From: Acidovorax sp. HDW3
GTDB lineage: Bacteria > Pseudomonadota > Gammaproteobacteria > Burkholderiales > Burkholderiaceae_C
Direction: 5' to 3'
DNA: 64,000 bases
Assembly (NCBI RefSeq): GCF_011303755.1
Contig: NZ_CP049885.1
Location: 850,001-914,000 of the forward strand
The translations under genes were made by a program, and so were the position numbers. Numbering within the stretch: the stretch's first letter is position 1; the number at the start of each line of letters is the position of its first letter. Shown here piece by piece: positions 21,333 through 29,902 of the stretch. The notes beneath the pieces are model-generated. The model did no database searches and had not been told where the DNA came from. It saw nothing but the letters and a program-made list of their open reading frames with translations.

Positions 21333-22025
21333 CTACCTCGTGCGGGGCGATTGGGGCTTGCCTGGGGTTGTGGCCTGCTTCGCGTACTCCCGGGCTATCG
21401 CCTTCAGCCCACCGATGGCGTAGTGGTACAGGTGGCTTGCAATCGCCTGCGAAGGCATCTGGAAAATCTCCTGCAAGGGGCCGGGAAAGCTGCGGCCACC
21501 AACCAGCAGCATCAGGCCGGGGGCAAGCACATTGAGCAGGCAGCGGGTCAGGGCGGGGTCTTCTGCGGGGATTTGCGTGATCTCGCCGAGCAGGCGCTTG
21601 AGGAGCGCCATCTTCGGCATGGCCTCGTCCTGGAAAAGGATCTGCAGGTGCGAGGTCGGTGCCAGCACTTCCCTGGCCAGAACGCGCAATTGCCACGCCT
21701 GGGGTTCCTGCATCGCCAGCGCCACCAATTGCTCGATCAGCACGCGCAACTTCGATGCGGGGGGCATGTCGCTGTCCACCAGCTGCTGCAGGGCGCCCAT
21801 GTCCAGCAAGCGGCCATGGCACTGCGTCAGCACCGTCTGGTACAGACCGCTGCGGTTGCCGAAGTGGTAGTTGATGGATGCCAGGTCCACCTGCGCCCGG
21901 GCGGCGATGGCCTTGTTGGGTGTCTCGGCGTAGCCGGTTGTGGCGAACAACTCGCCTGCGGCTTCCAGTATCCGGGTTCGTGTGGCTTCGCCATCCGAGC
22001 GAAGTCCGCGTGCAGGTTTATTCAT
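21333..22025 (-). CDS. TetR-family repressor, CecR/YbiH-like
   Basis: A 230-residue TetR/AcrR regulator. The N-terminal helix-turn-helix is RILEAAGELFATTGYAETPNKAIAARAQVDLASINYHFGNRSGLYQTVL (residues ~18-66). The C-terminal domain resembles DUF1956, as in E. coli CecR (YbiH). It is divergent from an exporter operon whose four genes match E. coli ybhGFSR, which CecR regulates, so it very probably represses that operon and itself. The start at 22025 is set by the family N-terminus; the open frame extends much further upstream only as a shadow. Confidence 0.88.
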   Translation of the reverse strand: MNKPARGLRSDGEATRTRILEAAGELFATTGYAETPNKAIAARAQVDLASINYHFGNRSGLYQTVLTQCHGRLLDMGALQQLVDSDMPPASKLRVLIEQLVALAMQEPQAWQLRVLAREVLAPTSHLQILFQDEAMPKMALLKRLLGEITQIPAEDPALTRCLLNVLAPGLMLLVGGRSFPGPLQEIFQMPSQAIASHLYHYAIGGLKAIAREYAKQATTPGKPQSPRTR

Positions 22026-22059
22026 TCCTCGATTGTCCAGGGCAGCACAGATAGCTTGC

Positions 22060-22110
22060 ATTGTCGCCAAAATTAAAATTAAAATCAATTTAGTGTTATC
22101 GTGGTGCAGT
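22060..22110. promoter_or_regulatory. Divergent promoter/operator region of the ybh-like exporter locus
   Basis: The 126-base gap between the divergent tetR and hlyD genes contains a strikingly A/T-rich segment (three near-repeats of AAAATTA followed by AAAATCAATTTAG) that stands out from the surrounding GC-rich DNA. It can be read as an imperfect palindrome with AAATT/AATTT ends. This is the likely site of promoters and TetR operator; exact elements cannot be fixed. Confidence 0.45.
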
Positions 22111-22151
22111 GCATCGCTTTGCCTCTGTTTTGACTTTCCGGATCGTTTGAC

Positions 22152-23153
22152 ATGAAGAAACCTCTCATTGCCCTTGGTCTCCTCGTCGTGCTCGCGCTGG
22201 GCGCATGGGCCTGGATGCACCAGCGGGACAAAGGCCCCGACGGCGCGCTGGTGCTGTACGGCAACGTGGACATCCGGCAGGTGGCGCTGGCGTTCGACGG
22301 CAGCGGCCGCGTGGCCGATATGCAGGTCGATGAGGGCGACGCCGTGCAGGCTGGTCAGGTGCTGGCCACGCTCGATACGCAAACGCTGACCCTGCAGACC
22401 GAACAGGCGCAGGCACAGATCGGTGTGCAGCAGCAGAACCTGCTGCGCCTGAAGAACGGATCGCGCCCTGAAGAGCTCGCGCAGGCGCGCAGTGGCTATG
22501 CCGCCGCGCAGGCCGATGCCGAGCGTGCGCGCAAGGATCTGGCGCGCCTGCAGGGTATCGCGGCCCAAACGGAGCACCGTGGGGTCAGCGCGCAGGAACT
22601 CGATCGCGCCCAGGCCGCCGCGCAGGTGGCGGATGCGCAGGCCGCGCAAAAGCGCGATGCGCTGCGCCTGACTGAAATCGGCCCGCGCAAGGAAGACATT
22701 GCCGCTGCCGAAGCGCAACTGAAAGCCTCCGAGGCCCAACTGGCGCTGTTGCAGCATCAGGTTTCGCAGGGGCAACTGGTCTCGCCATCCGATGCCGTGG
22801 TGCGCTCGCGCCTGCTGGAACCCGGCGACATGGCGACGCCACAGAAGCCGGCGTACGCCCTGGCGATCACCGAGCCCAAGTGGGTGCGCGTGTATGTGGG
22901 CGAACCCGATCTGGGCAAGGTCAAACCCGGCCAGGCGGCACGCGTCACTACCGACAGCGCACCGGGCCAGTCCATCGCCGGCAAGGTCGGCTACATCTCC
23001 TCGGTGGCCGAATTCACGCCCAAGTCGGTGCAGACCGAGGAGCTGCGCACCAGCCTGGTCTATGAGGTGCGGGTGATTGTCGAAGACAAGGACAACGCGC
23101 TGCGCCTGGGCCAGCCGGCCACGGTGGTGCTGAGCAACGGCGACGCGCCATGA
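22152..23153 (+). CDS. HlyD/YbhG-like membrane fusion protein
   Basis: A 333-residue periplasmic adaptor. An N-terminal membrane anchor (residues ~4-20) is followed by a biotinyl-lipoyl half-motif (GRVADMQVDEGDAVQAGQVLATLD), a ~140-residue coiled-coil hairpin rich in Ala/Gln, and the second lipoyl half plus beta-barrel (VSQGQLVSPSDAVVRSRLLEPGDM). It links an inner-membrane ABC pump to an outer-membrane channel. The order HlyD-ATPase-permease-permease matches E. coli ybhGFSR. Its stop overlaps the ATPase start (ATGA). Confidence 0.9.
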   Translation: MKKPLIALGLLVVLALGAWAWMHQRDKGPDGALVLYGNVDIRQVALAFDGSGRVADMQVDEGDAVQAGQVLATLDTQTLTLQTEQAQAQIGVQQQNLLRLKNGSRPEELAQARSGYAAAQADAERARKDLARLQGIAAQTEHRGVSAQELDRAQAAAQVADAQAAQKRDALRLTEIGPRKEDIAAAEAQLKASEAQLALLQHQVSQGQLVSPSDAVVRSRLLEPGDMATPQKPAYALAITEPKWVRVYVGEPDLGKVKPGQAARVTTDSAPGQSIAGKVGYISSVAEFTPKSVQTEELRTSLVYEVRVIVEDKDNALRLGQPATVVLSNGDAP

Positions 23154-24973
23154 GCGGGGCTGGGCAAACTGGCGCCAGCATCGCCGCCGAAGGCCTGCGC
23201 AAAACCTTTGAGGCGCCAGGCGGCGGGCCGCTGCACGCGGTCGATGGCATCTCGCTGCAGGTGCGCCCAGGCGAGCTGACCGCACTGGTCGGCCCGGACG
23301 GCGCTGGCAAGACCACCTTGATGCGGATGATGGCCGGGCTGCTCAAGCCCGATGCGGGGATCTTGCGCGTGCTCGGCATCGACGTGGCGCAAGACCCGCA
23401 AACGGTGCAGGATCGCATCAGCTACATGCCGCAGCGCTTTGGCCTGTACGAAGACCTGAGCGTGCAGGAAAACCTGGATCTCTACGCCGACCTGCATGGC
23501 GTGCCGCAGGAAGTGCGCCGCGAACGTTTTGCGCGCATGTTGGAAATGACCGACATGGCCCGGTTCACGTCACGCCCGGCGGGCAAGCTCTCGGGCGGCA
23601 TGAAGCAGAAGCTGGGTCTGGCTTGCACGCTGGTGCGCTCGCCGGATTTGCTGCTGCTGGACGAGCCCAGCGTGGGCGTTGATCCGCTCTCGCGCCGCGA
23701 TCTGTGGAAGATCGTGCAGCAACTGGTGGATGACGAAAAACTCAGCGTGATCGTCAGCACCGCCTACATGGACGAGGCCGAGCGCTGCGCCCAGGTGTTC
23801 GTGATGCACCAGGGCCGCCTGCTCGCCGAAGGCGCTCCCGGCGCGCTGCGCGAGCGCGCACGCGGCCTGACCTATGTGGCGACGCCACCCACCGGCACGC
23901 CCGCCCGCGACCTGCAGGCGCGTTTGATCGACGCCCAGCCACTGATCATCGATGCGGTGCCCAAGGGCGGTGCGGTGTGGTTCATCCGCCAGCCCAAGGC
24001 CGATGCGCACGCACTGGATGCATTGCTCAGCGGCATCGACTGCCAAGCGCGCCCGGAAGAACTCGAAGACGCTTTCATGATGATGCTGCGCCAACAGCAG
24101 GCCCAGCAGGCCCAGCAGGCCCAGCAGGCCCAGGAGGCGGGCACGGTAGCCGAGACGCCCGCGCGCCCTTCAAATGCTTCCCCGCAATCGCCCTCGAATG
24201 GCAAAGGGGACGGGCCGGTGATCGTGGTGCGCGATCTGGTGCGCCAGTTTGGTGACTTCACCGCCGTCGCCAGCACCTCCTTCGATGTGGCGCGGGGCGA
24301 GATCTTCGGTCTGCTCGGCCCCAACGGCGCGGGCAAGACAACGACCTTTCGTATGCTCTGCGGCCTGCTGCCAGCCAGCAGCGGGCATCTGGAAGTGGCC
24401 GGCATGAACCTGCGCCACGCCCGCGCCCAGGCGCGCGCGCGCATCGGCTATGTGTCGCAAAAATTCGCGCTCTACGGCAACCTGAGCGTGCGCGAGAACC
24501 TGGAGTTCTTCGGCGGTGCCTACGGGCTGCGCGGCCAGGCGCTGCGCACGCGCGTGGCGGCCACGCTGGATCAGTTCGCCCTGGAGCCCACGGCCATCAG
24601 CGGCCTGCTGCCGGGTGGCTACAAGCAGCGCCTGGCCATGGCCACCGGTTTGCTGCACGAGCCGGATATTCTGTTTCTCGACGAGCCCACCAGCGGCATC
24701 GACCCGCTGGCGCGGCGCGCCTTCTGGCGCACCATCACCGCGCTTGCCCAGGCGGGGGTGACCGTCATCATCACCACGCACTTCATGGAAGAGGCCGAGT
24801 ACTGCGACCGCATCGCCATCCAGGATGCCGGCAAGGTGCTGGCGCTGGGCACGCCGCAGGCGGTGCGCGAGCAGGCAGGCGATGCAGGCGCCGACATGAA
24901 CAGCGCTTTCATCGCCATCGTCGAGCACGGCCGCGCCGCCGACCGGGCCGGAACCCCAGGAGGTCGCGCATGA
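23150..24973 (+). CDS. Duplicated ABC transporter ATPase, YbhF-like
   Basis: A 607-residue protein with two complete ABC domains. The first has Walker A GPDGAGKTT, signature [12 protein letters not shown] and Walker B LLLLDEPSVGVDP. The second has GPNGAGKTT, a degenerate signature LLPGGYKQRLAMA and ILFLDEPTSGIDP. The domains are joined by a linker with Gln/Ala tandem units (QAQ repeats near 24098-24132). It energises export through the two permeases that follow. Both start and stop overlap neighbours by ATGA, so the whole set is coupled. Length agrees with E. coli YbhF (about 580). Confidence 0.92.
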   Translation: MSGAGQTGASIAAEGLRKTFEAPGGGPLHAVDGISLQVRPGELTALVGPDGAGKTTLMRMMAGLLKPDAGILRVLGIDVAQDPQTVQDRISYMPQRFGLYEDLSVQENLDLYADLHGVPQEVRRERFARMLEMTDMARFTSRPAGKLSGGMKQKLGLACTLVRSPDLLLLDEPSVGVDPLSRRDLWKIVQQLVDDEKLSVIVSTAYMDEAERCAQVFVMHQGRLLAEGAPGALRERARGLTYVATPPTGTPARDLQARLIDAQPLIIDAVPKGGAVWFIRQPKADAHALDALLSGIDCQARPEELEDAFMMMLRQQQAQQAQQAQQAQEAGTVAETPARPSNASPQSPSNGKGDGPVIVVRDLVRQFGDFTAVASTSFDVARGEIFGLLGPNGAGKTTTFRMLCGLLPASSGHLEVAGMNLRHARAQARARIGYVSQKFALYGNLSVRENLEFFGGAYGLRGQALRTRVAATLDQFALEPTAISGLLPGGYKQRLAMATGLLHEPDILFLDEPTSGIDPLARRAFWRTITALAQAGVTVIITTHFMEEAEYCDRIAIQDAGKVLALGTPQAVREQAGDAGADMNSAFIAIVEHGRAADRAGTPGGRA

Positions 24974-26100
24974 GCCAACCCCCATTCATGCGGCGTTTCA
25001 TCGCCCTGCTGCGCAAGGAAGTGCGCCAGATGCTGCGCGACAAGAGCAACCTGGCGGTGGGGCTGCTGCTGCCGATTGCGCTGATTCTGCTGTTCGGCTA
25101 TGGCCTGTCTTTCGATGTGAAAAACGCCCCGGTCGCCGTGGTGCTGGAAGACAGCGCGCCCGCCGCGCGCGAGGCTGTCGCCGGTCTGGGCGGCTCAAGC
25201 TATTTGTCGCCAGTCTGGGGCACAAAGATGCAGGAGGCCGAGCGCCTGCTGCGCGCAGGCGAGGTGGACGCCATCGTGCGGGTACCGCTGGATTTCTCGC
25301 GCCGGCTTGCGGCGGGCGATGCCCGCATCCAGTTGATCTTGAACGGCGTCAACTCGACCACGGCGCAGACCGTGGAGGGCTACGTCAACAGCGCCATCGC
25401 CACCTGGGCACAAAAGCAGGTGGACCGTGCCGGCAACAAGCTCCCCGCGCTGGGGCGCGTGGAGGTGGTGCAGCGCATGTGGTTCAACGAAACCGGCAAC
25501 AGCAGCTGGTACCTGGTGCCCGGCCTGATCGTGCTGGTGCTCACGCTGATCGGTGCCTTCCTCACCTCGCTGCTGATCGCGCGCGAATGGGAACGCGGCA
25601 CGCTGGAGTCGCTGTTCGTCACGCCCGTGCGGCCGCTGGAACTGATCTTCGCCAAGCTGGCGCCGTACCTGGTGGTGGGCGCCATCGACCTGGTGCTATG
25701 CCTGCTGGCAGCGCGCTTTTTGTTCGAGGTGCCACTGCGCGGCTCCCTGCCCATCCTGTTCCTGGCCTCGATGCTGTATCTGCTGGTTTCGCTACTGCTG
25801 GGACTGTTCATTTCCGGCAAGACGCGCAACCAGTTCGAGGCCAGCCAGCTGGCCATGTTGGTCAGCTTCATGCCGGCCATGATGCTCTCGGGCTTCGTGT
25901 TCGACCTGCGCAATGTGCCGCTGGTGATCCAGGTCGTCGCGCAACTGCTGCCGGCCACGCATTTCATGGGCCTGATCAAGACGCTGTTCCTGGCCGGCGA
26001 CCATGGGCCGACCATTCTGCGCAGCGTTGCCATCCTCTCCCTCTACGCCCTCGTGCTGCTTGTCGCCACGCACCGCACGCTGCGCAAGACGTTGGACTGA
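24970..26100 (+). CDS. ABC-2 type permease, YbhS-like
   Basis: A 376-residue ABC-2 membrane protein. There is one N-terminal helix (IALLRKEVRQMLRDKSNLAVGLLLPIALILLFGYGLSFDV), a ~130-residue periplasmic domain, then five C-terminal helices containing the typical REWERGTLESLFVTPV motif. It forms a heterodimeric channel with the next permease. The size matches E. coli YbhS (377). Confidence 0.92.
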   Translation: MSQPPFMRRFIALLRKEVRQMLRDKSNLAVGLLLPIALILLFGYGLSFDVKNAPVAVVLEDSAPAAREAVAGLGGSSYLSPVWGTKMQEAERLLRAGEVDAIVRVPLDFSRRLAAGDARIQLILNGVNSTTAQTVEGYVNSAIATWAQKQVDRAGNKLPALGRVEVVQRMWFNETGNSSWYLVPGLIVLVLTLIGAFLTSLLIAREWERGTLESLFVTPVRPLELIFAKLAPYLVVGAIDLVLCLLAARFLFEVPLRGSLPILFLASMLYLLVSLLLGLFISGKTRNQFEASQLAMLVSFMPAMMLSGFVFDLRNVPLVIQVVAQLLPATHFMGLIKTLFLAGDHGPTILRSVAILSLYALVLLVATHRTLRKTLD

Positions 26101-26105
26101 CACCC

Positions 26106-27233
26106 ATGGCTACCTTCCTTGCCACACTCTCCCAGATCATCGCCCTGGTGCGAAAAGAGCTCCTTGCGCTCATCAAGGAGCCTGCCAGCCGGGCACTGCT
26201 GATTGTCCCCGCCTTCCTGCAGGCGCTGCTGTACGGCTACGGTGCCACCTATGACCTCACGCACGTGCCCTATGCCGTGCTGGACCAGAGCCGCAGTGCG
26301 GTATCGACCGAGCTGCTGGCACGGCTCGATGGCACCGGCGTGTTCGTGCGCACGGCCACGCTCACCTCGCCGCAGCAGATTGCCGATGTGGTCGATGCCG
26401 AGCAGGCCTTGCTGGTGCTCAGCATCCCGCCGGACTTCGCGGCGCGGCTGAGCGCTGGCCAGGCTGCACCGCTGCAGCTCATTCTGGACGGGCGCAATTC
26501 CTCGACGGCAGGCTCTGCCGCCAGCCACGTCGCCGCCATCGTGGCCGCCTACAACGCCTCGCTGGCCACCCCGGGGGCTCCAGGGGCCGCAGGCATTCGG
26601 GTGGAGCGGCGCGCCTGGTTCAACCCCAATCTGGAATCGCGCTGGAACATGATGCCGGGGCTGATTGCCGCGCTGAGCATGTTGCAAACCCTGATGCTGG
26701 CGGCGCTGTCGGTGGCGCGCGAACGCGAACAAGGCACTTTTGATCAGTTGCTGGTGACGCCGCTCACGCCGATGCAGATCCTGATCGGCAAGGCGCTGCC
26801 CTCCATCCTGATCGGGCTGCTGCAGTCCAGCATCATCTTCCTGATCATCCGTTTCTGGTTCGAGATTCCGATGCAGGGCTCGGTGGGGCTGCTCTACTTC
26901 GGGCTGATCGTCTTCACCGTCGCCTCCGTGGGCGTGGGCCTCTCCATCTCCGCCCTGTCGCTGACCATGCAGCAGGCGATGCTCTACACCTTCCTGCTGA
27001 TCATGCCGCTGATGCTGCTCTCGGGCCTGTTCACGCCCGTGCGCAACATGCCCGAGGTGCTGCAGCTCGCCACCTACGCCAATCCGCTGCGCTTCGGCAT
27101 GGACATCGTGCGCCGTGTCTATCTGGAAGGCGCGGGCCTGATCGACATCTGGCGCCAATTCATCCCCCTGCTGGTGCTGGCCGCCACCACGCTGCCGCTG
27201 GCGGCCTGGCTGTTCCGCAACCGCTTGTCATGA
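26106..27233 (+). CDS. ABC-2 type permease, YbhR-like
   Basis: A 375-residue ABC-2 permease with the same layout as its upstream partner: an N-terminal helix (LIVPAFLQALLYGYGATYDL), a periplasmic domain and a C-terminal five-helix block with AREREQGTFDQLLVTPLTPMQILIGK. It starts 5 bases after the YbhS-like gene. Length is close to E. coli YbhR (368). A longer reading frame upstream is a shadow of the previous gene. The stop codon is immediately followed by a dispersed repeat copy. Confidence 0.92.
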   Translation: MATFLATLSQIIALVRKELLALIKEPASRALLIVPAFLQALLYGYGATYDLTHVPYAVLDQSRSAVSTELLARLDGTGVFVRTATLTSPQQIADVVDAEQALLVLSIPPDFAARLSAGQAAPLQLILDGRNSSTAGSAASHVAAIVAAYNASLATPGAPGAAGIRVERRAWFNPNLESRWNMMPGLIAALSMLQTLMLAALSVAREREQGTFDQLLVTPLTPMQILIGKALPSILIGLLQSSIIFLIIRFWFEIPMQGSVGLLYFGLIVFTVASVGVGLSISALSLTMQQAMLYTFLLIMPLMLLSGLFTPVRNMPEVLQLATYANPLRFGMDIVRRVYLEGAGLIDIWRQFIPLLVLAATTLPLAAWLFRNRLS

Positions 27234-27290
27234 CTATCAAAAACATAGCTGCTTGCGCTTGCTGCATAAGCGCTAGAGGCCAATTCAACC
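27234..27290. repeat. Dispersed Comamonadaceae-type repeat, copy 3
   Basis: Begins directly after the YbhR-like stop codon: ACATAGCTGCTTGCGCTT, then the loop GCTGCAT, then AAGCGCTAGAGGCCAATT. The hairpin core GCGCTT-N7-AAGCGC is intact. It separates the two exporter loci. Confidence 0.85.
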
Positions 27291-27309
27291 CATAAAAGGA
27301 ATCACCGCC

Positions 27310-28827
27310 ATGGCCCATCGCCTTGCACCGCTGGTCATTGCCATCGCCTCGATCGTTCTGGCCGGTTGCGCCGCCGTCGGTCCGAATTTTGTTAAGCCGG
27401 TGCCCCCCGCGCCCGATGACTGGACAAGCTGGCGCAGCGGCGATGCCGCGCTGCACATCCCGCCCGAAGCCGCGCAGGCGCTGCCGAGCCCGTGGTGGCA
27501 GGCGTTCAATGACACCACCCTGAATGCGCTGCAGCAGCGCGCCTTCGACAACAGCCCCGACCTGCGCACCGCCGCGCTGCGCTTTGCCCAATCGCGCAGC
27601 CAGCGCACCACCGTCGCCGCGCAGCGCGGGCCGGAAGTGAACGCCAGCGCGGGTGCCAGCCGCCAGCGCCAGAGCGAGAGCGGTGCCAGCACGCGCACCA
27701 TCGGCATCATGGGGGCCGGCCCGGGCGTGACCGAGCTGCTGGCCGAGCCCTTCACGCTGTACCAGGCGGGGTTCGACGCTTCGTGGGAGCTGGATTTGTG
27801 GGGCCGCGTAAGCCGCTCGGTGGAGGCCGCCGACGCCGATGTCGGCCAACAGGCTGCGCTGCTGGACCTGGCCCGCCTCAGCCTGGCCAGCGACGTGGCG
27901 CGCCACTACTTCGAGCTGCGCACCGCCCAGCGGCAGACTCGCTTGATGCGCGAGGACATCGCCGCGCTGGAAGACCGCGCCGCGCTGCTGCAAGCGCGGG
28001 TCGAGGGCGGTGTGCTCAACCACACCGATTTGCAACGCCAGCGCACCGAACTGGCCGCGCTCAAGGCGCAGTTGCCGCCGCTGCTGGCGCAAGAAGCCGC
28101 CAGCGTCAACCAGATCGCCCTGCTGCTGGGCGAGCGCCCCGGCGCGCTGCAGGCCGAACTGGCGCCGCGCGATACCGACGCCAGGACGGCGCTGCCCGAT
28201 CTGGCCCTCGGCCTGCCCTCGGAAGTGGCGCAGCGCCGCCCCGACATCCGCGCCGCCGAAGCGCGCCTGCACAGCGCCACCGCCAACATCGGCATCGCCC
28301 AGGCCAATCTGTACCCCAGCATCCGGCTGGGCGCGAAGTTCGGCTTCGAGTCCTATCTTTCCGGCGAATTTGCCGACTGGGGCAGCCGCACCTGGTCGGT
28401 CGGCCCCAGCCTCAACCTGCCGATCTTCGACCACGGCCGGCGCACAGCCACCGTGCAATTGCGCGAACTGCAACAACAGGAAGCGGCGGTGAACTACCAG
28501 AAAACCGTGCTCAAAGCCTGGCAGGAGATCGACGATGCGCTGTCCGCCTACAGCGCTGAACAACAACAGGCGCAGGAGCTCCAAGCCCGCAGCGACGCGG
28601 CCAGCGATGCCTACCAGCTTGCCCAGGCGCGCTACGACGGCGGCGCCACCGACTACACCGCCGTGCTCGACAGCCAGCGCAGCTATCTGCAGGCCCGTCG
28701 GGATCTGGCCGCCAACCAGGGCAGGCTGGCAGCGCGCTTCATCACGGTGAACAAGGCATTGGGAAATGGATCCGGTTCAGAACAGCTGCCTTCGCCGTCC
28801 GTTCCACCCACTTCCTTCGCGCGTTGA
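27310..28827 (+). CDS. Outer-membrane efflux lipoprotein (NodT/TolC-like)
   Basis: A 505-residue RND/ABC-type outer-membrane factor. The signal peptide ends in the lipobox VLAGC (Cys near residue 20). Two internally repeated OEP domains carry typical motifs such as SWELDLWGRVSRSVEAADAD, VAQRRPDIRAAEARLHSATANIGIAQANLYPSI and PSLNLPIFDHGRR. It forms a trimeric channel through the outer membrane and periplasm for an adjacent pump. AAAGGA precedes the start. Its stop lies 5 bases before the next hlyD gene, so it belongs with the second exporter, although it could also serve the first. Confidence 0.92.
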   Translation: MAHRLAPLVIAIASIVLAGCAAVGPNFVKPVPPAPDDWTSWRSGDAALHIPPEAAQALPSPWWQAFNDTTLNALQQRAFDNSPDLRTAALRFAQSRSQRTTVAAQRGPEVNASAGASRQRQSESGASTRTIGIMGAGPGVTELLAEPFTLYQAGFDASWELDLWGRVSRSVEAADADVGQQAALLDLARLSLASDVARHYFELRTAQRQTRLMREDIAALEDRAALLQARVEGGVLNHTDLQRQRTELAALKAQLPPLLAQEAASVNQIALLLGERPGALQAELAPRDTDARTALPDLALGLPSEVAQRRPDIRAAEARLHSATANIGIAQANLYPSIRLGAKFGFESYLSGEFADWGSRTWSVGPSLNLPIFDHGRRTATVQLRELQQQEAAVNYQKTVLKAWQEIDDALSAYSAEQQQAQELQARSDAASDAYQLAQARYDGGATDYTAVLDSQRSYLQARRDLAANQGRLAARFITVNKALGNGSGSEQLPSPSVPPTSFAR

Positions 28828-28832
28828 ACACC

Positions 28833-29902
28833 ATGGCCCTCTCCCTCAAGAACAAGTTAATTCCAATCGTCGTCGTGGCCGTGCTGGCCCTGGCCGGCTG
28901 GTACGCCTGGCAGTGGTTCTCCGCTGGCAGTGAGAACCAGGCCTTCATCAGCGGCAATGGCCGCATCGAAGCCACGGAGGTGGACGTCGCCACGAAACTG
29001 GCCGGCCGGGTAGGCGACATCCTGGTCGAGGAAAGGGCCTTCGTGAAGGCTGGCCAGGTTCTCGCGACCATGCAGGTGCAGACGCTGGAGGTGCAACTGC
29101 GCGAAGCCAAAGCACAGCGGCAGCAGGCGGTCCATGGCGTGGCCAGCGCCCAGGCGCAATGGGCCATGCGCCTGAGCGACAAGACCGCCCTGATCGCACA
29201 GGTGCGCCGCGCCGAGGCGGAACGCAACGCGGCCCAGCGCCGGCTGGCACGCTCCGAGACGCTGGTCAAGGAAGGGGCTACCTCCACCCAGACCCTGGAC
29301 GATGACCGTGCCCGCACGGAAAGCGCCGAGGCCTCCGTGGCCGCTGCCCAGGCGCAGGTGGCGTCGGCCGATGCGTCCATTGCCGCCGCACGCACGCAGA
29401 TTGTCGGCGCGCAGTCCCAGGTCGAGGCCGTCGATGCCACGCTGGAGCGCATCCAGGCCGAGATCGACGACAGCCAGCTCAAGGCACCGCGCGATGGCCG
29501 CGTGCAGTTCCGCGTGGCGCAGCCCGGCGAGGTGCTGGGCGCGGGCGGGTGCTGAACATGATCGATCTGTCGGACGTGTACATGACCTTCTTCCTGCCCA
29601 CCGAGGCGGTTGGCTGTCTCGCGCTCGGCTCGGAAGTGCGCATCGTGCTGGACGCGGTGCCGGGCTATGTGATTCCGGCCAAGGTTTCCTTCATCGCCAG
29701 CGCGGCGCAGTTCACGCCCAAGACGGTGGAGACGGCCAGCGAGCCCGAGAAGCTGATGTTTCGGGTGCGGGCGAAGATCGACCGCGAACTGCTGCGTGAG
29801 CACCCGGAGCACGTCAAGACCGGCCTGCCGGGCGAGGCCTGGGTGCGCCTCGATCCTGCGCAGGAATGGCCGGCCCGCCTGGCGTTGAAAGCGCGGCCAT
29901 GA
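28833..29902 (+). pseudogene. HlyD/YhiI-like membrane fusion protein, frameshifted
   Basis: The 5' part (28833-29555) encodes an N-terminal anchor, lipoyl half-motif and coiled coil, running to GEVLGAGGC and a stop. The 3' part (29549-29902, reading from GTG) continues the family exactly with [21 protein letters not shown]. The two frames differ by one base in the GGCGGG run at about 29544-29549; restoring one G would give a continuous protein of ~356 residues resembling E. coli YhiI. This is either a true -1 frameshift or a sequencing error. The downstream ATPase start overlaps its stop (ATGA). Confidence 0.85.
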